Shown: one piece after another, positions 11,238 through 20,271 of the stretch
Position numbering within the stretch: position 1 is the stretch's first letter
Layout: each line of letters opens with the position of its first letter
DNA from: Nitrosomonas sp. Is79A3
GTDB taxonomy: Bacteria > Pseudomonadota > Gammaproteobacteria > Burkholderiales > Nitrosomonadaceae
DNA: 64,000 nt
Direction: 5' to 3'
NCBI RefSeq assembly: GCF_000219585.1
Contig: NC_015731.1
Span: 1 to 64,000 of the forward strand
The notes under the pieces: model-generated
What the model was told of the DNA's origin: nothing
Databases searched by the model: none
What the model saw: the letters and a program-made list of their open reading frames with translations, nothing else
Program-made: the position numbers and the translations under genes

Positions 11238-12922
11238 GCGGCAAACAAAAACTTGAACTCACCTGGATCGGGAAAGAGAAGCGGCCCAAGCTGGAGCCAC
11301 GCATTCTGCTGGAAGATCCTTCGCTGTCGTATCACGCCAGGCATCGTGTTTCGGATAACGATAGCTTCGACAACCGGCTGATTTTCGGTGATAACCTGCT
11401 GGCGCTGAAGGCGCTGGAGCAGAAGTTTTCGGGGAAGGTGAAGTGCGTGTTCATCGACCCGCCGTACAACACCGGCAGCGCATTCACGCATTACGACGAT
11501 GGGCTGGAGCATTCGATCTGGCTCGGGTTGATGCGCGACCGGCTCGAGATCATCCGGCGGTTACTGTCGGAGGATGGCTCGTTGTGGATTACGATTGATG
11601 ACAACGAGGCGCATTATTTGAAGGTGTTGTGTGATGAGGTTTTAGGTCGAACAAACTTTGTCACAACTGTACTTTGGAGAAAAAATTATTCTCCAAAATC
11701 AACAGCAAAGCATTTCTCAGAAGATCACGACTATATTCTTGTTTTTGCCAAGAATTCTGATAGGTGGTTTCCGAATCTGATGCCTAGAACAGATAAGCAG
11801 GATAAAGCATATAGAAATCCAGATAATGATCCGCGAGGGCCTTGGAAGCCGGGTGATCTCTCTGCACGCAATTACTATAGTCAAGGCATATATCCTATCA
11901 CTACACCGTCTGGGCGCTTTATTTCAGGACCGCCGAATGCGATGTATTGGCGTGTTTCAGAAAAAAAACTTAAAGAGCTGGATGCGGATGGGCGCATCTG
12001 GTGGGGTAAAGATGGCTCCAACGTTCCCGCGATAAAGAGGTTTCTGACAGAGGTAAAGCAAGGAATGGTGCCTCAAACATGGTGGTCATATGAAGATGTT
12101 GGGCATACTCAAGATGCAAAGCGAGAAATGGTAGATCTTTTTGGGGATGAAGCATTTAGCACACCAAAACCTGAACAACTGATTCAACGCATAGTTCATA
12201 TTGCCACCAATCCCGGCGATCTCGTTCTCGACTCCTTCGCAGGTTCCGGCACCACCGGTGCGGTGGCGCACAAAATGGGCCGCCGCTGGATCATGGTCGA
12301 GCTGGGTGAGCATTGCCATACGCACATCATTCCCCGTTTGAAAAAAGTCATCGATGGCGAAGACCAGGGCGGCATCAGCAAGGCGGTGAATTGGCAAGGC
12401 GGCGGCGGGTTCCGCTACTACAAACTGGCGCCCAGCCTGATCGTCAACGACCGCTGGGGCAATCCGGTGATCAACCCGGAATACAATGCGGCGATGCTGG
12501 CGGAAGCCTTGGCCAAGCTGGAAGGCTTCACCTACGCGCCGTCGGAAACCCGCTGGTGGCAGCACGGCCATTCGAGCGAGCGCGACTTCATCTACGTCAC
12601 CACGCAGAACCTGTCCGCCGATCAGTTGCAGGCGCTGTGCGATGAGGTCGGCGGCGAACAAAGTCTGCTGGTGTGCTGCTCGGCGTTCCGTGGCGTGAGT
12701 GCGGCTCAAGCCGCCGAGCGCTGGCCGAATCTGACCTTGAAGAAAATTCCCAAAATGGTGCTGGCGCGCTGCGAATGGGGGCATGACGATTACAGTCTGA
12801 ATGTCGCGAATCTGCCGATGGCGCAACCGGATCCGGTCGAGCCTACCGTAAGCAAAGGGAGGAAAGCCAAAACGGACCAGCGCACTGCCGATTTGTTTGG
12901 CGATGGTGGGGAGGAAGCGTGA
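11234..12922 (+). CDS. Site-specific DNA methyltransferase, type III Mod-like (defence operon gene 4)
   Basis: This 562-residue S-adenosylmethionine-dependent enzyme is probably an N6-adenine (or N4-cytosine) methyltransferase that marks host DNA. Catalytic motif IV FIDPPYNTGSAF is near residue 74 and the SAM-binding motif DSFAGSGTTGAVAH is near residue 332. Motif IV preceding motif I places it in the beta class, as in type III Mod proteins. The putative target recognition region between them (about residues 135-310) is encoded by clearly AT-richer DNA (about 11640-12180) than either flank, suggesting a swapped segment. It is coupled to the upstream nuclease by ATGA and to RhuM by an overlapping stop. 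Its partner is most likely the Res protein at 13956. Confidence 0.92.
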   Translation: MSGKQKLELTWIGKEKRPKLEPRILLEDPSLSYHARHRVSDNDSFDNRLIFGDNLLALKALEQKFSGKVKCVFIDPPYNTGSAFTHYDDGLEHSIWLGLMRDRLEIIRRLLSEDGSLWITIDDNEAHYLKVLCDEVLGRTNFVTTVLWRKNYSPKSTAKHFSEDHDYILVFAKNSDRWFPNLMPRTDKQDKAYRNPDNDPRGPWKPGDLSARNYYSQGIYPITTPSGRFISGPPNAMYWRVSEKKLKELDADGRIWWGKDGSNVPAIKRFLTEVKQGMVPQTWWSYEDVGHTQDAKREMVDLFGDEAFSTPKPEQLIQRIVHIATNPGDLVLDSFAGSGTTGAVAHKMGRRWIMVELGEHCHTHIIPRLKKVIDGEDQGGISKAVNWQGGGGFRYYKLAPSLIVNDRWGNPVINPEYNAAMLAEALAKLEGFTYAPSETRWWQHGHSSERDFIYVTTQNLSADQLQALCDEVGGEQSLLVCCSAFRGVSAAQAAERWPNLTLKKIPKMVLARCEWGHDDYSLNVANLPMAQPDPVEPTVSKGRKAKTDQRTADLFGDGGEEA

Positions 12923-13959
12923 TGGTGAAGAAAAAGAAAGAAGCCTCCATTGTCCGCTCTTCGGCGGCTGAGTATCTGACCTTTGTGGCGGCCAGCGGCC
13001 AGGGTGGCGTGGAGACGGTCTATGCCGATGAGAATGTCTGGCTGACGCAGAAGATGATGGCCACGCTCTATGATGTAGATGTGCGCACCATCAACTATCA
13101 CTTAAAAAAATTATTTGAAGACAATGAGCTACAGCAAGATTCAGTTATCCGAATATTTCGGATAACTGCCGCCGATGGCAAGAACTACGACACCAGGCAC
13201 TACAATCTGGCCGCCATCATTGCGGTGGGCTACAAGGTTAATTCCGAGCGGGCGGTGCAATTTCGCAAGTGGGCCACGGGCATAGTCGAGGAATTCGCTA
13301 TCAAGGGGTGGGCCATGGATGCGGAGCGCCTGAAACAAGGCGGCTCTGTCCTGACAGATCAATACTTCGAGGAACAGCTGCAGCGTGTCCGTGAGATTCG
13401 CCTTTCGGAGCGCAAGTTCTATCAAAAAATCACCGATCTTTATGCCACGTCGATTGATTACGATGTGGCTGCACAGGCCACCAAGCGATTTTTCGCCACC
13501 GTGCAGAATAAACTGCATTGGGCCATTCATGGACAGACGGCGGCGGAAGTCATCGTCGCACGTGCGGATGCGGAAAAGCCCAATATGGGGTTGACCACTT
13601 GGCAGGATGCGCCACGTGGAAAAATTCAGAAGTTTGACGTGGTTATTGCCAAAAATTACCTGAGCGAAAGCGAAATGGCTCAGCTTTCCCGGCTGGTGAA
13701 CGCCTACCTGGATATGGCCGAGCTGATGGCGCAGAACAAGATGCCGATGACCATGCAGGATTGGGAAATTCGATTAAACCGATTCATTGAAATGACCGAT
13801 CGTGAGGTATTACAGGATGTCGGTAAGGTCACGGCGGAAATCGCACGCACCCATGCTGAAGCTGAGTTTGAAAAATACCGCATCGTGCAGGACAGGCTAT
13901 TCGAGAGCGACTTTGACCGCATGCTGAAGCTGCTGGACAACAAGGAGAATGAAGCATGA
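12922..13959 (+). CDS. RhuM-family protein (defence operon gene 5)
   Basis: The 345-residue product belongs to the RhuM family (virulence RhuM, PF13310), whose function is unknown. Visible hallmarks are ENVWLTQKMMATLYDV, the helix-turn-helix-like TINYHLKKLFED, the DSVIRIFRITAADGK segment and NLAAIIAVGYKVNSERA, followed by FRKWATGIVEEF. Members are often found beside restriction-modification genes. A GTG at 12919 is possible, but the ATG at 12922 within the overlapping stop (TGATG) is chosen. Its stop overlaps the Res start (ATGA). The coding sequence contains a perfect 11-base inverted repeat at 13142-13168. Confidence 0.85.
   Translation: MVKKKKEASIVRSSAAEYLTFVAASGQGGVETVYADENVWLTQKMMATLYDVDVRTINYHLKKLFEDNELQQDSVIRIFRITAADGKNYDTRHYNLAAIIAVGYKVNSERAVQFRKWATGIVEEFAIKGWAMDAERLKQGGSVLTDQYFEEQLQRVREIRLSERKFYQKITDLYATSIDYDVAAQATKRFFATVQNKLHWAIHGQTAAEVIVARADAEKPNMGLTTWQDAPRGKIQKFDVVIAKNYLSESEMAQLSRLVNAYLDMAELMAQNKMPMTMQDWEIRLNRFIEMTDREVLQDVGKVTAEIARTHAEAEFEKYRIVQDRLFESDFDRMLKLLDNKENEA
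13142..13168. repeat. Perfect 11-base inverted repeat inside the RhuM gene
   Basis: CAGTTATCCGA and TCGGATAACTG flank a 5-base spacer. The repeat lies in codons for the conserved SVIRIFRITA segment. It could form a stable mRNA hairpin or be a binding site for a dimeric protein. Confidence 0.7.
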
Positions 13960-16682
13960 GTGTCCGCATCCAGAACCATATTATAGGACGCTTGTCGCTG
14001 CGCCCGCCGCAAGCCGAATCATTGGTCAAATTGAAACAAGCATTGGATGCCGCGCCGGAGATGCTGACGCAGGAGCGCTATGTCCCAGCGGTACTGGCTA
14101 CGCTCAAGGCGCAGTTCCCTAAGCTGGAAGACTTCGAGCGCGAATTTCCCTCGCTATGCTTTGCGCTGGCGACAGGTGTGGGCAAAACGCGGTTGATGGG
14201 AGCTTTTATCGCCTACCTGCATTTGGCGCACGGCATCAATAACTTCTTCGTGCTCGCGCCGAACCTGACGATCTACAACAAACTGATTACGGATTTCACG
14301 CCAAATACACCGAAATATGTGTTTAAAGGCATCGGTGAATTTGCCCTCAATGCGCCCCGCGTCATTACTGGGGACAACTATGATCAGCAAAACATCTTCG
14401 GCGGCGAGTTATTGGGCGAAGTTCGCATCAATATTTTCAACATCGCTAAGATCACCTCGGAGGTGCGTGGCGGGAAAGAGCCACGTATCAAGCGCATGAA
14501 AGAAGTGCTGGGTGATAGCTACTTCAACCATCTGGCTAATTTGCCGGATCTGGTGCTGCTGATGGATGAATCGCACCGCTATCGCGCACAGGCTGGCATG
14601 CGGGCCATCAATGAATTACAGCCTTTGTTTGGACTGGAGGTGACGGCAACGCCTTTTGTGGAATCCAGCCGCGGACCGGTGCCGTTCAAAAACGTGGTGA
14701 TGGATTACCCGCTGGCACGGGCAATGGAGGACGGCTTCGTCAAGGAGCCTGCCGTTGTCACGCAGCGTAATTTTGATGCCAAAGCGCACACGCCGGAGGA
14801 AATCGAAAAGATCAAGCTGGAAGACGGCGTGCGCTTGCACGAAACTACAAAAGTTGAGCTGCTGACCTATGCCCGGGAAAACGGTGTTGCGCCGGTCAAG
14901 CCCTTCATGCTCGTGATCGCACGGGATACCACCCACGCCGGGCAACTTTTGGCGCTTCTGCAGTCAGAGGTTTTCTTTGACGCACGCTATCTGAGCAAGG
15001 TGATTCAGGTTGACTCCAGCCGCTCAGGCAGCGAAGAGGAGGAAATGATTTCCCGTTTGCTCGCGGTCGAGAGCGTGGACGAACCGACCGAGATCGTGAT
15101 TCACGTCAACATGCTGAAGGAAGGCTGGGATGTGACCAATCTCTATACCATCGTGCCGCTGCGCGCTGCCAATGCCCGCACGCTGATTGAACAATCCATC
15201 GGCCGCGGTTTGCGGCTGCCTTATGGCAAGCGCACCGGCGTGGCGGCGGTGGATCGCCTGAACATCGTGGCGCACGATAAATTCCAGGAGATCATCGACG
15301 AGGCGAACCGCGGCGACTCGCCAATTCGTCTGAAGCAAGTCATCCTCGATGCGCCAAGCGCTGACGATAAAAAAGTCAGCGTACAAGTTGGTTCGGGCGC
15401 AATGACACGTCTGGGCCTGACGGATGCGCCCGTGGTAGCTGGTGCTCCGACGAACGCCGGTACGGCTCCGGCACAGACTCCCGTCTTCACCACAGAAGCG
15501 GAACGACAGGCGGCTCGCGTCGTGATGGATGTGATTGGAAAGTACGAAGTCAGACGCGATCTGGTACCCACCAGCAGCGCACTGCTCACCCCCGAGGTTC
15601 AATCAGCAATCTTGACTGAGGTCACCGAGCGCCTGTCTTTATTAAATCGGCCGATGCAAGGCAACTTGCTGGCGGGCGTCGATGATGGGCAGCCGAAACT
15701 TGATCTGTCAGCCGTTGTGGCAAAAACGACGGAGATTGTCGCTCAGCAAACCATCGACATCCCCCGCATCGCCGTGGTGCCTACTGGCGAAGTCACCACG
15801 GGCTTTCATCCATTCAAACTGAGCCTATTACCCAATTTTCAACCAGGACATCGCGAAATTGTGGGGCAAGAACTACGTACCAATGAGCAGTTTACGTTAA
15901 GCAGCGAAAGAGGAATTCGCGAAAAGCGCTTCGAGGATTACATTGTTAAAAAGCTTATCGACTATGACAACATAGATTACTTCACTCAAGCTGAGTTGCT
16001 ATACGACTTGGCGGGCCAAGCCGTTGCTCATTATCAGGGGCAGAATTACTCTGAAAATGAACTGCACGAAATCCTCGATACTTTTGGCAGTGAGCTTGCT
16101 CGCTTAATTCGTGCCGAGATGATGGAGCACTTTTGGGAAGAAGCAACCGAGTATGAAGTGCAGGTTAGTCGTGGTTTTACTGAACTGAAGCCCTGCAACT
16201 ACACGGCCACAGCAGGACAGACGGCGCACCATTTCCGTGAAACGCTGACCGAGACCGGGCGTATCAAGCAGATGCTATTCGGCGGTTTTTCGCGTTGCCT
16301 GTATCCGCTGCAAAAGTTCGATTCGGATACCGAGCGCCGCTTCTCCGTCATCCTGGAGCGCGATGCCTTGAAGTGGTTTAAACCCGCCAAGGGACAGTTC
16401 CAAATCTATTACAAGCTGGGCACGGAGCAGCCGGAGTACATCCCTGACTTTGTCGCTGAGACTGATACGACCATTTACATGGTTGAAACCAAGGCGCGCA
16501 CGGACGTCAATACTCAAGAGGTGCAGGCCAAAGCGAGTTCGGCAGCTCGTTGGTGCAAGCATGCATCGGATTACGCAGCAGCCATTGGTACCAAGACATG
16601 GAAGTATCTGCTTGTGCCGCACGACGAGATTACCGAATCAAAACGTCTGAATGACTTCTTGCGCTTTGAAGTAAAGTGCTGA
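13956..16682 (+). CDS. Type III restriction enzyme Res subunit (defence operon gene 6)
   Basis: The 908-residue protein is an ATP-dependent restriction subunit. An SF2 helicase core holds Walker A ATGVGKTRLMGAF near residue 70, motif II LMDESHRYRA near residue 203 and motif VI IEQSIGRGLRLPYGKRTG near residue 412. A C-terminal PD-(D/E)XK nuclease follows at about residue 828 (YIPDFV, then YMVETKAR). Both helicase and nuclease motifs look intact, so an active enzyme is plausible. With Mod it would make a type III restriction-modification pair, separated here by the RhuM gene. Its ATG overlaps the RhuM stop (ATGA). It is the last gene of the operon. Confidence 0.92.
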   Translation: MSVRIQNHIIGRLSLRPPQAESLVKLKQALDAAPEMLTQERYVPAVLATLKAQFPKLEDFEREFPSLCFALATGVGKTRLMGAFIAYLHLAHGINNFFVLAPNLTIYNKLITDFTPNTPKYVFKGIGEFALNAPRVITGDNYDQQNIFGGELLGEVRINIFNIAKITSEVRGGKEPRIKRMKEVLGDSYFNHLANLPDLVLLMDESHRYRAQAGMRAINELQPLFGLEVTATPFVESSRGPVPFKNVVMDYPLARAMEDGFVKEPAVVTQRNFDAKAHTPEEIEKIKLEDGVRLHETTKVELLTYARENGVAPVKPFMLVIARDTTHAGQLLALLQSEVFFDARYLSKVIQVDSSRSGSEEEEMISRLLAVESVDEPTEIVIHVNMLKEGWDVTNLYTIVPLRAANARTLIEQSIGRGLRLPYGKRTGVAAVDRLNIVAHDKFQEIIDEANRGDSPIRLKQVILDAPSADDKKVSVQVGSGAMTRLGLTDAPVVAGAPTNAGTAPAQTPVFTTEAERQAARVVMDVIGKYEVRRDLVPTSSALLTPEVQSAILTEVTERLSLLNRPMQGNLLAGVDDGQPKLDLSAVVAKTTEIVAQQTIDIPRIAVVPTGEVTTGFHPFKLSLLPNFQPGHREIVGQELRTNEQFTLSSERGIREKRFEDYIVKKLIDYDNIDYFTQAELLYDLAGQAVAHYQGQNYSENELHEILDTFGSELARLIRAEMMEHFWEEATEYEVQVSRGFTELKPCNYTATAGQTAHHFRETLTETGRIKQMLFGGFSRCLYPLQKFDSDTERRFSVILERDALKWFKPAKGQFQIYYKLGTEQPEYIPDFVAETDTTIYMVETKARTDVNTQEVQAKASSAARWCKHASDYAAAIGTKTWKYLLVPHDEITESKRLNDFLRFEVKC

Positions 16683-16721
16683 TCTGCCTTGCTGAAGATA
16701 TCTTTTCTATTCCTATCTCTA

Positions 16722-16752
16722 ATTGGCGCAAACTTTGACAAATCGCGCCAAT
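16722..16752. repeat. Inverted repeat ATTGGCGC / GCGCCAAT downstream of the defence operon
   Basis: A perfect 8-base inverted repeat, ATTGGCGC (16722-16729) and GCGCCAAT (16745-16752), separated by 15 bases. It lies 40 bases after the res stop codon and next to a second repeat built from the same GGCGC core. Confidence 0.5.
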
Positions 16753-16765
16753 AAAGTTGATCTTT

Positions 16766-16790
16766 TGGCGCAATAATTTTTCTTGCGCCA
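16766..16790. repeat. Inverted repeat TGGCGCAA / TTGCGCCA downstream of the defence operon
   Basis: A perfect 8-base inverted repeat with a 9-base AT-rich loop containing TTTTT, followed by TAAAAA. Together with 16722-16752 it gives four copies of a GGCGCAA-like core in 70 bases. It may be a weak terminator or a cluster of binding sites. Confidence 0.5.
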
Positions 16791-16947
16791 TAAAAACTTG
16801 CCATACCGATAGAGCTGTCTGATGACTTTAGCACGAGTCCCCGAACGACGAGCTTCCACACTTCTGGCAATAAATCGTATTGCAATACCAGTCACACCAG
16901 CCTATTCTTATAAAAAACCAAAGTTACCCAAAATTCGAGATTAATCA

Positions 16948-18027
16948 ATGAAAAATAACCTTTTTATTCCAAAACTCTGTTCCGTATCGCTGGCGTTCAT
17001 TCTGGCGCAGGGCGTTTCCTATGCTATGCCCGGTATGCACGGTTCCGGCAGCGGAGCGGCTACAGAGCATCCACGGGTATCGAACAGTCTCGGCGGGAAA
17101 ATCAATTCATCCGGATCGGAGATGGAGATTACTTACAGTGCGGACGGCAAGACGGCGATTTTTGTGTCGACCCGTGAAGGCAGTATCCAGTCGCCCGGCG
17201 ATACTTACAGTTTCGATATCTGGATGTCGCATCAAGTCGACGGTGAATGGCAAGAACCGATCCATTTGGGGCCGGGCATCGATCCCAAGGCGGGGCCGAA
17301 CATCAATACTTCGGCTTGGGAGCTGGAGCCGAGCTTTTCCAGCGATGGCAATGTGATTTATTTTACCCGCTACGAAGCGGGGAATATGCTGTCCGGCGAT
17401 CTGTACGTGGTGCAGAAAGTCGATGGCGTCTGGCAATCGGCCAGGAACTGGAACGACGTGCCGGAGCTGCCGAATATCAACACGCCGACCGGTGAAGAGC
17501 ATTGTCCAATCATTGCTTCCGATAGCCTGATTTACTTCAGTTATCACCAGCCGGGTGTGACGCAGGACAGCGATATCTGGAAGGTTGAGAAGAAGGATGG
17601 CATCTGGCAGAAGCCGGAGAGCCTGGGGCTGAAGATCAATTCACCGCAGCGCGACCATATGCACTGGACCGGGTTGTCCAAGGACGGCAAGAGCCTGATC
17701 ATCACCAGCACGCGGACTGATTTGGGTTCGCGCGGCGGGCATGATGAGTGGATTTCGCATCAAAATGCCGAGGGCGAATGGCAGGAGCCGCTGAATCTTG
17801 GTGATGCAGTCAATACCGGCGGGGAGGATATGTGCTGGACGTTTACCCCGGATGGCAAGAAATTCACCGGCAGTTGGGGGCCGCATGGCACTTACGACAT
17901 GGATATCCGCTGGATCAACAAGGATGATGTGCCGTTGCTGAAGGACTTCGAACCGATCGGTCCGCCGCCCAATTTGCTGAAAAATAGTAAAGCTAAAGCG
18001 GAAACTGACAAGCCGTTGCGGCCGTAA
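16948..18027 (+). CDS. Secreted PD40/WD40-like beta-propeller protein
   Basis: The 359-residue protein starts with a signal peptide (hydrophobic core SVSLAFILAQGVSYA), so it is probably periplasmic or exported. Repeated blades of the PD40 type follow. Typical blade motifs are YSADGKTAIFVST near residue 65, PSFSSDGNVIYFTR near residue 129, GLSKDGKSLIITSTR and WTFTPDGKKFTGSWG. Such propellers usually mediate binding; no enzymatic signature is evident. It follows the defence operon on the same strand after a 265-base gap and is convergent with typA. The composition is similar to its surroundings. Its function is unknown. Confidence 0.8.
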   Translation: MKNNLFIPKLCSVSLAFILAQGVSYAMPGMHGSGSGAATEHPRVSNSLGGKINSSGSEMEITYSADGKTAIFVSTREGSIQSPGDTYSFDIWMSHQVDGEWQEPIHLGPGIDPKAGPNINTSAWELEPSFSSDGNVIYFTRYEAGNMLSGDLYVVQKVDGVWQSARNWNDVPELPNINTPTGEEHCPIIASDSLIYFSYHQPGVTQDSDIWKVEKKDGIWQKPESLGLKINSPQRDHMHWTGLSKDGKSLIITSTRTDLGSRGGHDEWISHQNAEGEWQEPLNLGDAVNTGGEDMCWTFTPDGKKFTGSWGPHGTYDMDIRWINKDDVPLLKDFEPIGPPPNLLKNSKAKAETDKPLRP

Positions 18028-18034
18028 GTTTTAG

Positions 18035-18066
18035 CGCGCCGGTATGATTCGTTCAATACCGGCGCG
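18035..18066. terminator. Bidirectional terminator-like hairpin between the PD40 gene and typA
   Basis: CGCGCCGGTAT (18035-18045) and ATACCGGCGCG (18056-18066) form a perfect 11-base GC-rich stem with a 10-base loop. It lies between two convergent stop codons. The T-tracts on either side are weak. Confidence 0.6.
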
Positions 18067-18086
18067 ATTAGATTGAAAATCAGTTA

Positions 18087-19901
18087 TTAAGCCGCTGCGC
18101 GCGAAGCGCGTTTACGTTCATGTTCCAGCAAGAAACGTTTGCGGATACGGATCGTTTTCGGCGTAATTTCCACCAGTTCGTCGTCCGCAATAAATTCAAT
18201 CGCGGATTCCAAGGTGAGCTGAATTGGCGGGACTAATGTCACTGCTTCATCGGTTCCCGATGCGCGGATATTGGTCAATTGCTTGCCTTTGATCGGGTTG
18301 ACTACCAGATCATTATCACGGGTATGCACCCCAATCACCATGCCTTCATACAAGCGGTCGCCGGGGCTGACGAACATGCGGCCGCGGTCTTGTAATTTCC
18401 ACAGTGCGTACGCGACGGCTTCGCCATGTTCGGAGGAAATCAACACGCCGTTTCTGCGCGGCGGAATTTCCGGGCGCATCGGGGCGAATTCGTCAAACAC
18501 ATGACTCATCAAGCCGGTGCCGCGCGTCATGGTCATGAATTCGGATTGAAAACCGATCAGGCCGCGCGCAGGAATACGGTAATCCAGCCGCACGCGCCCT
18601 TTGGCATCCGATACCATGTCCTGCAAATCGCCGCGGCGCGCGCCCAGTGCTTCCATGACTGCTCCCTGATTGGCTTCATCCACGTCGACCGTGAGCATTT
18701 CAAACGGCTCGCACTTAACTCCGTCGATTTCGCGGATTACGACATGCGGGCGTGAGACAGCCAGTTCGTAGCCTTCGCGGCGCATATTTTCCAGCAGAAT
18801 GGTGAGATGCAACTCGCCGCGTCCGGAGATCAGGAATGAATCGGTTTCGTTGGTTTCTTCCAGTCGCATGGCAACATTGGTTAATAACTCTTTTTCCAGA
18901 CGTTCGCGCAACTGACGACTGGTGACGAATTTACCTTCCTGTCCGGCAAAAGGCGAAGTATTGACCTGAAACGTCATGGTGAGTGTCGGCTCATCCACCA
19001 TATGGATAGGCAATGCTTCGGGATTGTCGATATCGGCGAGAGTAGTACCGATGCTCAGTTCTTCCACGCCATTGATCAGTACAATATCACCGGCTAAGGC
19101 TTCTTTCATTTGTATCCGTTCCAGACCCTGGAAACCGAGAACCTGATTGACTTTGGCTTTTTTAGGCGGTTTGTCGCCCAGTAATATCATCACTTCCTGA
19201 CCGGGTCTCAGTTTGCCGCGACGAATACGCCCGATGCCAATGCGGCCGACAAAACTGGAGTAATCCAAGGCGCTGATTTGCAGTTGCAAGGGTTCTTCCG
19301 GATTGCCTTCCGGAGCGGGGACGTGTTTGATGATGGTTTCAAACAACGGGCGCATGTCCGTGCTGGGTTTATTCAGTTCCAATGAGGCAAAGCCATTTAA
19401 TGCGGAAGCATAGACGACGGGAAAATCAAGTTGCTCATCACTGGCGCCGAGTTTGTCGAACAAATCAAATGTTTGATCAACGACCCAGTCGGCACGTGCG
19501 CCCGGCCGGTCAATTTTGTTAATCACGACAATCGGACGCAGCCCCAGTGCAAGGGCTTTTTTGGTGACAAAACGAGTTTGCGGCATCGGACCTTCGACTG
19601 CATCAACTAACAGCAATACACCATCCACCATCGACAATACACGCTCTACCTCGCCGCCAAAATCGGCATGGCCGGGGGTATCGACGATATTAATATGAAT
19701 GCCTTCAAAATCTATGGCACAATTCTTGGCCAGAATGGTAATGCCGCGTTCACGCTCAATATCGTTGGAGTCCATTACGCGCTCGGAAATCTGTTGGTGT
19801 GCGGCAAAGGTGCCGGCTTGATGTAAAAGTTTGTCGACCATTGTCGTTTTGCCATGGTCAACGTGCGCGATGATGGCGATATTGCGGATAGGGCGAGACA
19901 T
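18087..19901 (-). CDS. typA: Ribosome-associated translational GTPase TypA/BipA
   Basis: BipA is an EF-G-like GTPase that binds 70S ribosomes and helps ribosome assembly and stress adaptation. The 604-residue protein has an N-terminal G domain: G1 [13 protein letters not shown] near residue 12, G3 [14 protein letters not shown] near residue 74 and G4 NKIDRPGAR near residue 128. EF-G-like domains follow, including [19 protein letters not shown], and then the BipA C-terminal region ([10 protein letters not shown]). The length matches the family. A clear Shine-Dalgarno (TGAGGA) precedes the ATG at 19901 on the minus strand. It is transcribed divergently from the Cys-rich repeat gene. Confidence 0.97.
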   Translation of the reverse strand: MSRPIRNIAIIAHVDHGKTTMVDKLLHQAGTFAAHQQISERVMDSNDIERERGITILAKNCAIDFEGIHINIVDTPGHADFGGEVERVLSMVDGVLLLVDAVEGPMPQTRFVTKKALALGLRPIVVINKIDRPGARADWVVDQTFDLFDKLGASDEQLDFPVVYASALNGFASLELNKPSTDMRPLFETIIKHVPAPEGNPEEPLQLQISALDYSSFVGRIGIGRIRRGKLRPGQEVMILLGDKPPKKAKVNQVLGFQGLERIQMKEALAGDIVLINGVEELSIGTTLADIDNPEALPIHMVDEPTLTMTFQVNTSPFAGQEGKFVTSRQLRERLEKELLTNVAMRLEETNETDSFLISGRGELHLTILLENMRREGYELAVSRPHVVIREIDGVKCEPFEMLTVDVDEANQGAVMEALGARRGDLQDMVSDAKGRVRLDYRIPARGLIGFQSEFMTMTRGTGLMSHVFDEFAPMRPEIPPRRNGVLISSEHGEAVAYALWKLQDRGRMFVSPGDRLYEGMVIGVHTRDNDLVVNPIKGKQLTNIRASGTDEAVTLVPPIQLTLESAIEFIADDELVEITPKTIRIRKRFLLEHERKRASRAAA

Positions 19902-20271
19902 AAATAATTCCTCAAAAATAAGCTGTTAGTTGTTGCGGTGGGGGCAACATTATAGCACTGACTGTCAATATGACCAACTTTCAATTATTCCGTTCATTCG
20001 CTGAAAAATGCTGTTAGTTCGTGGATTTTTATAGTTTCTTTGAGCAGAAACAGACGGTTTTTGAGTGTTTAATAGCGCGTTTGACTAAACATCCTGCTTT
20101 ACGTATATTCACTAAAAAGCGTTTTTTCTGATACACGGCACCAAGGATTTTCTGGTGGTAATTTTTACCAGTTTTAATCAATTCAAAAACGGTTGTGATG
20201 TTGTGAAAGTTTAATTGTGTTTCCGATTCTGTTGCTAAGATTACTGGCACTTTTTAAAAGGAATTAAAATA
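19902..20271. other. 370-base divergent intergenic region (typA / Cys-rich repeat gene)
   Basis: No convincing gene is seen. The AT-rich stretch must hold the two divergent promoters. A perfect hairpin TGGTAA-TTT-TTACCA lies at 20156-20170, about 100 bases before the plus-strand start, and could be an operator. The open frames here have no family resemblance. Confidence 0.5.

Noticed and set aside
12086..12826. Minus-strand open frame of 246 codons opposite the methyltransferase.
   Set aside because: It lies antisense to the FAGSGTT motif region of Mod; no independent similarity or signals are seen.
5350..16682. Interpretation of the island as BREX or DISARM.
   Set aside because: No PglZ, BrxC, BrxL, DrmA or DrmB homologue is visible. 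Only the SNF2 helicase and a methyltransferase overlap in type, which is not enough.
16571..16885. Minus-strand open frame of 104 codons overlapping the res 3' end, and a second 50-odd-codon minus frame (GTG near 16893) in the same gap.
   Set aside because: The first overlaps a clear gene and has no family resemblance. The second has a vaguely helical, basic sequence, but no recognisable domain or ribosome-binding site, so neither is called. A gene remnant cannot be excluded.
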